DNA from: Paracentrotus lividus
Lineage: Eukaryota; Echinodermata; Echinoidea; Camarodonta; Echinidae
DNA length: 64,000 nucleotides
Direction of reading: 5' to 3'
Assembly: GCA_940671915.1 (NCBI GenBank)
Contig: CALNVZ010003426.1
Location: 4,963,763-5,027,762, forward strand
Shown: in pieces, positions 12,601-24,600 of the stretch
Layout: every line of letters starts with the position of its first letter
How positions within the stretch are numbered: the first letter of the stretch is position 1
Notes under the pieces: model-generated
Databases searched by the model: none
The model's input: the letters and a program-made list of their open reading frames with translations, nothing else
Told to the model about the DNA's origin: nothing
Made by a program: the position numbers and the translations under genes

Positions 12601-15600
12601 ATAGTGTTCAATGGCCTTATTTTATTCATTTTTAATCATAATCTTGATTTTTATTTCTTTATTCTCATCAGCTTGATGATTTTCAGCGTATGTTTGCAAC
12701 CAAAGATGAGAAACTGAAGACCATCTCCAAGCAGTTATTGGCACGGAGCGTAATTATGGTCATGAGATACTAGGAAGAAACGTATTCCTCGCGAGTCATC
12801 GGTAGATCCAAGTCTGAGAAAGACTCAGGTTGTATACTTAGAAAATATTGATCTTTATATATTTTAGGAAGTACCCTTATTCCTTCTCCTGCCATTTGCT
12901 CTGTTGTTCTATTTTGACGTCTTTGGTGGTCTTGATCTGGTGGATCTTATTAGATCATGATGTATGGTCATTATCTGTGATCCATTTTAAAGGAAGTAAC
13001 TTCAGAAAATTTCATCAAAATTCATATGTTGGTTTTGTGCATTTTCTAAAGTTCCAAACTGTCCAATGAAATCGAGCATTTGTAGTTTACTGAAATGTAA
13101 CCAAATTATATATCACGTTTAGAAAATAACTATATACCATATCCTATGCAGAAAAAACCTGCTTCTTCCTGGAATGCTCCGTTCTATATGTACTTATTGG
13201 TGGATTGAGGCAGCAGGTTCTATTTGATCATGATATATTTAGGAAACTAGCTTACTCCACAGGTGTCATCTACATGTATATTACATATTTTTCTGAAGCT
13301 GTAACGATGAATACATATGCCAAGAGAGACTACATTTCTTGTCCTTTTAGTTTCCACCCTGAGTATTCACAGCATTACATTCTCATTGGGTTTTATCCCC
13401 CCCCCTCCTCCTCCGTTTATCTATTCCTTACCATTTTCAGGTTCGGATTCACCTCGCGTCGCTACCGGGAGCTGAAGACATCCCTCAACAAATCAACCGG
13501 TCAGGTAAAACACCAAGGCAGGTCATGTCAGAGCAAGACCGGTATCAGCACCAGGAGTGGAACAGTTTCCGCAACCCAGCCACGCCCCTCCAATGTTGAC
13601 ATGCGCCCTCATATCTGGGCGAGGTATAGTGAAGTCTCTGTATTATTTCATTGACATGATTTGGTTAACATTTAAACTCATATTGTTAATGGAAATCCCC
13701 AAATTTGGTATCAGCCCCAGTGGAACAGTTCATGCAAATCCTATAGATTGTTTGACATCATGCGCCCTATACTGTGGCTGAGGTACAGTATTGTAGTCCT
13801 GTCTTTTCCATACCAGATTATTCTATGGACAGCGTTTGGTCAAATTGAATCTCATATCGCATCCTGATTGCAATGGTTACTATTGATTTTAAAATTGATT
13901 GTAAATTTACAATGTTACAGGGAATTATTCATTTAAACGACAAATCACAATTTCTTGTAAAAATTGTGATAGTTTAATTTATTTTCCATTTAACATGTGC
14001 ATTTTAACATGACCTAACATATTTATACATATATATTAATTTCATCCTAATATAAGACACTATAAGCTACATGTAAGTTAGGTTAGATTAAATTTTGTTG
14101 AGTCAGTTAAATTTCTTAATGTTAAATGTGTATGTACTGTGTTAATTTTTTAATGAGCTCTTTAAAAAAAAAAAAACTTAGTGGCACTTTGTTTTTTTAT
14201 TTGTTTTTTTGTACATGGAGTTACTATAATATGTTAGCTCTAAACAATATTGTAGTGATGTATTTATTCTACAAATTATCTTATAGTATTCTCAATAATT
14301 CTTTTAATATTTACTTTGCTAACAGTGACGAAATGCTTATTTATCTCTTTACCAAATTTTTGAATATGTATCAATTTTTATACCCTTCATCATTAACTTC
14401 ATAAATCTACTTGATTACTAAGTTATAATGCAATTTTTCACTTTAATATTTTCTGTGTAAAAATTAATATCATAAGTAATAACCTTTTAACCTGTGACTT
14501 GGACCTTAACCTTTGACCCCACCTTTCACAGTCCACAAACTCTGCACATTATAGCTCCTCCATACGCTCTGTATCTGCACGTTAGACACCAAGGTAAGCA
14601 TATAACCAACTGCACTCCTTTTTAAAATTTTATAATACACAGAGACTCCAACCCATACACCTCTGTAAGTGAAGATTCTCCCGCCGAGACTCCCAGTAAA
14701 CAAGAGACTCTCTGGCTCGTTGTTCCGACCAAAACTTGAGCAGAAAGAACAAATTTCTGTGGCTGTAAGCTACTCAGGGGTCTTCCCACGAGGGCGAGGG
14801 TATTTCCCACAAGGCCGAAAGTACGAGACCAAGGATCCATGAGGCTGATTTTTCTCATATCGCATTTTTTTTTAGATCAGGATATTTTGACACAGTAAAC
14901 ATCCTGAAGAAAGAAAAAAAAACATAAGTAAAATCAGCCTCGTGGGACTCTCTGCCTCGTGGAAAAATCCTCAGCCTCGTGGACCCCCTCCACTCAAGAG
15001 TTCTCTGGTGCTATTCTTGAGATTATGAAAACAATAAATTCAGGTTAAAAGCTTTGAGTCAGATTGTTTGGCCAATAGTTTTGTTAGGCTGGAGAAAATC
15101 AAACTAGCAGAGCACGGAAGATTTTTAAAAATCGCCTTGGCGGAGATCTCCATCAAAAAAGTTGGAGTCTCTGGATGGACTAATTTGCTGCTGGCTTTTT
15201 CTCATAAAGATACTTTATAATATAATTATGATTATAATTTTGATCTTAACCTGTGTTTTTTTATGTGGGTCATTGCTTTACTTTTGTTTTTGTTTTTGTT
15301 TTCACTGCAGTTTTACTATAATAAGAGATTAAAAAGTCTTTGCACAATTTTATGTTTAAGAGGAACTTTCTGTGATCATATTCAGTTTACAGGAATAATT
15401 GCTGTCCTTAAAGGAAATGTATCATGTGATAATGTACACACCCAAAACTTGTAGCTAGAGGTATGATGTAAGAGATGTACAATGTAGAAATTCTCAACCC
15501 CCCTTTTTTTCCCTCCAATGATGGACAATATTAAAAATGGTTCAATGTGCATTCTAAGACTGATGTTGTGAAAAGTTGTTTTCGAAAAATCATACATTAG

Positions 15601-18600
15601 GCTGACAGCAATTTAGTTTCTAGAGTATTTATGTTTAACTAGGCTTATTCTACTGTGTTCCTTTTCCATATCCATTTTCCAGTTTTGTTTTATATTAAAA
15701 CAATCATTGTTTCATTTAAATTGCTTTTGGTGTTGCTGATAGTGATGGTGATGATGGGTGCTAGGTTGGCCCATAAAACAGATAATTTTATTTTAAATCA
15801 ATTATTCATATCACAGTTTAAAACAAAATAAAATCATTAGCAACCATAAGGGATCCAATCATGATGAACTATTTGTTATGATGTTCTTGCAGTTTGGGGT
15901 ATTGCCTTTTGCCATGCTAACACAGAAATTATTAATTACGAATATAAGATTTATGGGAATATAAAATGTTGAAATAAGGAGAATTAGAGAAACATGGTTA
16001 AAGTGTGTGGTGAAATATGGGATAACATATTTTTGCAGTGGATTGTTTTAATTCTTAAATGAAATAAAAGATTTTTATGAGGAAGAGGGAATTAAGTATG
16101 ATTACAGATGAATAAAGAAGAGAAGAGATAGACAGTAAAAAAAAGGGGTTAAGAAAATAAAGAGAATATAATTATTCCCTCTTAATTATATTAACAAAAG
16201 AACTAAAATATTTGATGGAAATAAGCTAATATGTATAGAATGTTGTCCTTACATAAAGTCAAATTTAATCTTGCACATCTCATATAACATGTTCATAGAT
16301 AGACAATCTGTAAATTGCATTCCATGTAATTTCGTACAACACTCATTATATCTGTTGTATTCAAGCCATTTTAAATCATATTATTATCATTATGCTATTA
16401 TATCTCATTTCTTTCAGTCTGATTTTGATTCAGTTAAGGAATTTGGATCCCAGGATTAACTTCTGCAAGCCATTCATGATAGAAAAGTAAGTTCTTTATA
16501 TTTTTATTTGATTTCCTTTTCTTGATGTTATCCTCTTTCTTATTTTTTATCTTTGGGGATTCGGTGACGAAGGTTTTTATTGCTGATTTGTAGTTCTGTA
16601 TTTTGGGTTTGTATGCCGACACTGTTATTTACAAGGAGCATCTGAATTATGTGTTTTAAAGATTTGTTTTGATTTCAATTTACTGGATAATGTGCTTCAA
16701 GTACATGTCTAATTAAATACTGATATTATCTTGAACTCTTTTCCGGATAACTTGTTATCTGATTGTCAAATGTAGCGGGAGACTATATGTCTGTGATATA
16801 TTCAATTAAAAAAGAATAATAAGAGGAAATGTTTAGGTATAGGATCACATATTGATTGAAAAAGAGAGCTATAGATAAAAGTGGTACGAAATGGAAGTGT
16901 ACATATATATTGTATGAATTATGATTTAATAATTTCATTAATTCTAAACTTATCTCTCAAGAGAACCAAACTATGTACAAAATACATAAATTGCAGACTG
17001 TCATGAGACAAATCAAATAAATTTACAACTTTTTTGCTGGGGTATATCAAATTAACATTTTTATTTCTGTAACAGATTGAAACTGTGTATCTGCAATGTT
17101 GAACTCATGTTTTGAAATTGTTTTAGGCATCTGTAAGGAAATAAAATACATACATGTGCTAATAATTTTAAATCCTTCCATTATAATGTCAATCATAATT
17201 CTACTAGCGAGGCGACTAAGTCCAGTGGTGCCATCATGTGTAATTTGTAAGTTTGTAAGGTGTACACAAAAGTAGTAAATATCTTCATATCTTCATATCA
17301 TATCCACATATCATCAGACTTGTACACCAAACTCTCAATATACTTTCAAATTCTTTATTTTTTCAGAATAGTAGCTATTCTTGCCTTCAACTTTCATTAA
17401 TGATTGTATTTCTTTTGCAAAGTAATAGTTGAGTACACGTCAGTGTTGTTTTTTTTTTCGACGTGACACAACAAAGGTTTGCCAGCAATTATAAAATGAC
17501 AATATGGCAATTTAAGATGGTTGTTGTACACTGTTCGTCATAAAGGTGAATATTTTTTTCTGGCTCAAGCGACATATGTTGCTCCGTTATTAATTTCTTG
17601 AATTGTTTGTCATCGCTTTCACTTCTGGGATCCTGGGTATATCTTGGACGTCCCTCAAACCTTCCCGGGGATTTTCTTCAAAAAGTTTGTCACCCCCAGA
17701 AGATGGCCATTTTCGTCATTTTTTCTTATTTTTGGGGCCCTTTTTGTTTACGCGCCCACCAAGGCCCCCTCAGTCCTACCCAAGGAAACACGTCTGAGGT
17801 GGAGATTTGTTATTGTTCTTTGAATTAAATCTAGATTTATGGTTACAGGCTCGACTCTTATGTCTAGGGGAGGGGTCAAAATTTATTTTGATTGGGGTTC
17901 ACATTCATTCTATTCGTTTTTTACACCATGGAAATTTCTATCTTCCCTAAATTGTATTGTAAATCTCAACCAAACATAAAATCAAAATAAAATATTATCA
18001 ATAATGACTATTTACAGCCTTGTCATCAAGGCTAAACAAAATTTAAGGGGAAAATTATGATATTTAAGGGTTAAAGGTGGTTTTTCATTTCTTTTGTTTT
18101 CAGCATAAAGATGGAATAAAATATTCCGAATTTCACCAATCTCGTTTTTTACTTCAACCCCTCCCCTAGACAAAAGACCTAAGCCTGTCCCCAGAAATAT
18201 AGATTTAACTTAAAGACAATTTAAAACAGTACACCTCAGTCGCGTTTTCTGGGTAGGACTGAGGGGGCTTGATTGGCCGGGAAAACAAAAAGGGGCCCCA
18301 AAATGAGAAAAAATGACAAAAAGGGCATCACGGGGGTTGACAAACTTTTTGGAAAAAGGTCCGCTGTGAACGGTGGAGAATGTCCAAGATAGCCAGGGTC
18401 CCAAAAAGTAAACAGGGACAAACATATTCAAGAATAAAAGTCAGAGCAAAATCATGTCGCTATAGCGGCAAAACAATATTCCACCTTTATGACGGACAGT
18501 GTATGTGCTTAAAGGCGCGTCCCACTGGCTTTTCAGGTGATTTGCGTGTGAATTGCGATTGTTTGTTTTGTTTGTTTTTTGTTGCGAGATGACGAAAATT

Positions 18601-21600
18601 TGTATACGCAACTCATGCGCAATTATTCCTCGGCCAGTGGGACGGGCCTTTATGTTCAAAAGACTGTCTTGTTACCAATCAGAAATGTTCTTTGAGATTT
18701 GAAGTTGACTGCAAACCTTTGGGCTGCTGGCCCTTGTAAATCCCTACATGTATGAAGGCTAACCTTCCAAACTGGAATTAAATGTAGAGATTGAACAATA
18801 TATTTGTTTCATCATATCAAAATGAGACACAAGTCGCAAGCAAGAGGCAAGGAATTCAGCAAAATAATCAATTATAAATATTTTTCTGTTAACGTTTTCA
18901 CTTTATTTTTTTTATTATTTTTTACAGAGCACACATGAGTACAAAAAGTATTTCCCCCTAAATTGGGCATTTTTAATATGTTTTGGCGATTTCCTTGACT
19001 CTTTGCTGCCGACTTGTGCTCATTTTACATGACGGATCACATATATACTTTGATACTTGATTACCAGACTTGTAATAGCTCTTTCATTACATGTTGACAT
19101 TGTTCTTGATGTATCATATTTGTCTATCTTGTGTATTGCAAACACCATCCTTTAAGCTTAGAACATCTTAAGAATACATTTAAGTGCTGTTTAGGCCCTA
19201 TCTTCTAGGCACTCTACATGCACAGAATATTTGTGTGTAGATTCCATGAAATTGCACTCTTTCACTGGTGGAGGGTTTAAAGGCTCACTATTACCATGAC
19301 AACATCTTTGTAAGATATGAATATCACAATGTACATTTTATGTTTTTGTTGCAACATGGGATCCTATTCTATCTGCACTTTTTCAATGGTTGTGGTGAAT
19401 TTTAATAGCTCATGGAATTTTGCAATGACACTTGCAGCAACAGAAAATGTGTATGTTGGATGAAAATAAAAGGTAAGAACTCAAGACAAAGCAAGTTGGA
19501 TTGTACCGTACATGGATGCACAATTGGATTGATGCATGTACACATCACATGGAAGAGCTGAAACCAATTTCAATTGAGTGTCAGTGATCATAACTTTTTT
19601 GTTTTTGTTTTTGCTTGTTTTTTTTTTGTTTTTTTATGAGTTATCATAACATAATAAGTCATATTAATTAGAATGAGTGATTAGAGATTAAGTGTTTAAG
19701 TAGACAACTGGAGAGCCAAAACTGCTTTTAATTGCAACAAAATTCTACCACTACAATGGAAATCTTTACTGATTCAGAATATCCAAACCCCTTGTCAATA
19801 TCTGTTTAGATCGGGAGTTATCACCTTTCAAAGAAGGGCCCCATTTCAGGCTTCAGCGGTACCGCGCAAGGGCGTCGAGATTATGACGTCACACCTTGGG
19901 CACCCGTACCGTGTCCACTGTATGACGTATCCTGCACTGTGCTATATCGCGTACATTGCACATTGTGATTCTTGAAAGTTTCTTTTCTTCTTCTCATCTC
20001 ATGCTTCTCCCCAGGCCCTGACTAACTGGTCAAAGGTGACATCTCTTGCCGAATGTTCCTCTACCCTTTATCTATATAAGTTAATCCGTTTCAATAATGA
20101 ATTTTTTTCATTATATTAACATAATTAGAATAGGCCTATCCTCAGCACGAGAGTGAGAGTGAAAAAAAAAGATATAAAACAAAGTGACTTGTTTTTCACT
20201 GTGGATTGTTCAATCACACTTTTAGTTTGTTGTCATATATGACAAATTATTGTAACCAATAATCCTATCTATCTATGTTGTAAGAATCATAATCTTGAAA
20301 TAATTATGTTATTTGTTTTGTAAGTCTTATGTTATTGTGCTGTGCAGATCCCGAGATAATTTCATCCGTTAGCTATAACAATAATTCTTTCAAACTTTTG
20401 TATGGAATAGCTCCTTAGTTTCTTCAGTTACAGTATGCAGTGGCGTTCTAGGGTTCAAGTGCGCCCGGGGCAAATGTTGACTTTGCGCCCCCGGTCTACT
20501 TTAGTTCTGCTCAACAATTTGTTTTAGTTTATTGTACCAGTGTTATATATACATTTACCAATCTAGGATGATCTGCTGTCCATACATACACGTAGTTACA
20601 ATTTTTATTTCCTCTACAAACAGTTTGATTTAATGCGAGCGCGAAGGCACGAGCGGAAAATGTTGAGTTCTTGAACCACTCCAATCTTGCATTTAAGAAT
20701 CATGAATACAGATTTCGTTAATCAATGGAGGTACAATAAAAAAAAAAAAATGCCTTACCTTCGGTATCAAAAGGCCTATTGCACAAATTGTTATGGGAGT
20801 TGTATGCATCGGATTCTTTTTAATAGGAAGATAATGATTCTAAACTTTTTTGGGGGTCCTCCTCGAATGATTTTAAAACCTATAATACAATGCGAGCGCG
20901 AAGCGCGAGCGAAAATTCTAGAGCTCTAAACTTAATAAACTTTGGAACATGCAGGTCTTAATACCGAATGGTCATAAAATATGGAAACAAGACAATTGAC
21001 AATGAAGAGGGTTAAGGACTATAAAAGGAAGGAAAATGCAGCTAGAAAAAGTACGGACAGTAAAAAAAAAAAAAAAATCGTTTTACTCAGAGGGACCTTG
21101 ATGCTTATCCGAAGCAAAGGGTGGGGGGGGGGCAAATTGATCTAAATATTTGAGGCGCCATATTGATCTTAACTATTTAAAGGGGCTCCAAATTTTAATC
21201 GAACTCAGGGGATGTTCAAATCGGTCTTAAAATTCAATTAATAGGCATATAATTTATCTCAACCTTTTTAGAGGGACGCTAAATTGAGTTAAGGCCGCCG
21301 ATTTGATCTTCAATATAGGCCTATACAGGGGGCGCAAAATTGACCCGAAAAGAAGGTAATAAATTTACAATTGACTAGAAACTTTGGGGCGCCAAAAAGT
21401 TAAACTTAGTGGTGCTATGTAGGGGGGGGGGGCAAAATTTGAAATGGGAGGAACATGGCCACCATTAATTCACTATGGATCACCGATCTCCTTTTTCTTT
21501 TCTCCTTCTTTTTCTTTTCTTCTCTCTTTTTCTTTTTTTCCTTTTCCTTTTTTTTGCGCCCCCTGAAGCTCCGCCCGGGGCACGTGCCCCCCTTTGCCCC

Positions 21601-24600
21601 CCCCCCCAGATACGCACTGACAGATGTGAAGCTTTTCATGGTTTTAGATATTGTTCAGAATGAAATAACTTATTTTGTAGATTCGACCTGTTGCAATGAA
21701 TTTGACGGATTTTGCATTTGTGATAAAAGCAGCAGTCTTACGGAGAGACGACTGTATATTCACCCGCTCCTGCCGGACTGATATCACTACCCCATCCTGT
21801 TCGTGTGTAGAATAAGCCAAAGCTAAATTAGTAGACTGTAAATATTGCAACAATTCTAATGCTTACATCTGATTCTTAAATATTCTGTCTCTCATATATA
21901 ACTGTTATCTCTAAGGCTGGAATATTTTTATTTCTGGCTCAAGCGACATTATGTTGCGTCCGTTAATTAATTTGTTGATGTGTTTGTCACCGCTTTTCAC
22001 TTCGTGACGAATCCTGGGTATGATCTTGGACGTTTCTTCAACCCTTCCCGGGGATTTTTTTTCAAAAAAGTTTGGCACCCCCAGAAGATGGCCCATTTGT
22101 CGTCATTTTTTCTATTATTTTTGGGGCCTCTTTTTGTTCACGGACCCACAAGGACCCTCAAGTCCTATCTCCAAGAAAAACACGTCTGAAGGTGGAGATT
22201 TGTTATTGTTCTTTTAAAGTTAATCTAGATTTATGGTTTACAGGCGNNNNNNNNNNNNNNNNNNNNNNNNNACAGGCTCGACTCTTTTGTCTAGGGGAGG
22301 GGTCAAAATTTATTTTGATTGGGGTTCAACATTCATTTTATTCATGTTTACACCATGAAAATTTCTATCTTCCCTAAATTGTATTGTAAAATCTCAACCA
22401 AACATAAAGCAAAGTAAAATATTAGCAATAATGACTATTTAAAGCCTTGTCATCAAGGCTAAACAAAATTTAAGGCGAAAATGATGATATTTAAGGGTTA
22501 AAAGTGGTTTTTCATTTCTTTTGTTTTCAGCATAAAGATGGAATAAAATATTCCGAATTTTCACCAATCTCGTTTTTTACTTCAACCCCTCCCCTAGACA
22601 AGAGACCTTAGCCTGTCCCCAGAAATATAGATTTAACTTAAAGATCAATATAAAACAGAGCACCTCAGTCGCGTTTCCTGGGGGTAGGACTGAGGGGGGC
22701 TTGATCGGCCGGGGAACAAAAAGGGGCCCCAAAATGAGAAAAAATGACAACAATGGGCATCACGGGGGTTGACCAAACTTTTTTGGAAAAAGGTCCACGT
22801 GAAGGGTTGGGAGAATGTCCAAGCTATAGCCAGGGTCCCAAAAAATAAAAGCAGGGACAAACATATTCAATAAATTAAAGTCAGAGCAAAATCATGTCGC
22901 TATAGCGGCAAAAAAATATTCCACCTTTATGACGGACAGTGTATATTGATTTTATTTTAAGGAAGTTTCTGGTCTTGTAGCCATTGAATTTCGATAAATA
23001 AGGAATTTTGGAGGAAATGTGACATGACCACCTTGTCAAATTAATGATGGTAGTGTTAATCCGTGTAAGTTAGTTGGGAAAGTCATGACGGTGGCATGAT
23101 TATATTTTGCTCTAAAACCTTATTTGGAGGGATTCATATTTTAAAAAAAAATCATATTAAAATCAATATAGATTCAACACAGACTAAGTCTTCTTAAGAA
23201 TGAAGTCGCTATAAATTTACGTGGAATTTTAAGCTTTATATCTCCTAATGTCAATGGGCAAATTAAACGATTCACCAACAACCAACGGGCCGCACCGTTC
23301 CCGGCCCCTCGGTGAGAGATGAGCACGGCAATTCGTGCTTTTATCATGATTGCAAATTAACTCTTCAAAAATCTATCGCAGCAAGTTCAAATCTACAAAA
23401 TAATCACAATCGTTAACAATATCTCAAAACACGATATTCTAAGGATATACAACCCTGTATGATTTGTCCAATGGTGTAATCAGTTGTGATAAAAGAGCCA
23501 TATTAATCCGAGACACACCAGCTATAGCAAGCTAGTACAGTGCGAGCAATCTGTTTACGTGTAAATACGTATGCATCAAGCTGCCCGCGCAAGCTCAGAT
23601 CAGCTGGCTGTTGTTCGAGCTGTCCAAGGTGCGACGTCACAAACCAGGAGCTCTTCCGCACGCCGAGCGGCCCATTTGGGGGCGGATTAAACAAAAACGC
23701 TAAAAACCATTTACAGCTATTTCTGAGAGATTCAAGTCATTTTCAGCATGTCAATCGTATAAACGAAGGAAAATCTATTCAGTAACATGTAATTTGGCCA
23801 TTATTATCAAATATTGTGTATTTTCTCCGTGTGTCTACTTTAAGCAAAATAAAGGATAAAGGTGAATTTTTAATAATGACTGAGTATTCATGTTCATGTC
23901 TGTTGTAATTTATTTCAATAACACGTACATGGACTTAGCAAAGAAAAGAAACTGAATCTGAAACTAGTGACCATATGCGGTCAAATAGCCAACTTTTGTA
24001 GAAGACTTTAACAATGAACATATATGACATTTAAAGTGAGCAAGCAATTTTTGTTGCTCATTCAAGTTTAGACAGGCATTATCGAAACTTGGTATCACTC
24101 CTTTGAAAATTAATATCCAGGGCTCCCAAGTACATGTACATGCAGTAATTAAAGAAAAGAGAGAGAGAGAGAGCACGAGCGAAAGTGAATAGATTATTTA
24201 ACCACATACTAACGTGTATTTAATTAGAATTAAGAGCTCTAGAATTTTGAGTTTGTTCAAGTCCTCAAAGAACAGAAAAAGACATGAAGATTGAACAAAC
24301 TGTTGTAGTTTTACAAAAAGAAAGTGATCTCTTAAAATTAAAGAGCATTGAGGTCTGCTCATCTACACCCTTCAATCTCTATGCTCATCAAATAGACAAA
24401 TAAATGAGACTAAGTATTAAAGGAGTACTACAAATTGTAGAAGTACTTTGCATAAAAGCACCAAGTCCTGGATAAATAAAAAACCTTGTTCTGTCCTTCA
24501 ATGCAAGATGTAGTTTAACCAATCAGATGCCGCAATTTTCACCACAAACTTGCTTTAAAGAAGTGAATAAGATTCCTAATAGTTGAACAAGGTAATTTGC

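Larger units (their letters stand above)
11928..20826 (+). repeat. 9-kb direct repeat, copy B (indel-ridden)
   Basis: Same order of SINE remainder, exons, foldbacks and hAT-like left half as copy A, but about 1.3% shorter, with scattered one- or two-base indels, often in runs of identical bases (for example AAACTTG to AAACTG, CAGTTTATT to CAGTTATT). Indels fall equally in exons and introns, and base substitutions are few. This is the error signature of uncorrected long reads, so the copy is probably an assembly artefact rather than a biological duplication. Confidence 0.9.

Noticed and set aside
11928..20826. Genuine recent segmental duplication creating extra exons
   Set aside because: Indel-only differences in homopolymers, broken exons and a junction inside two unrelated elements fit a sequencing or assembly artefact better; kept as a finding to test.
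21415..21781. Lys/Glu-rich or Phe-rich frames near 21.5 kb
   Set aside because: A CTTT-rich stretch and GC-rich end of the hAT-like element explain them; no splice or protein evidence.
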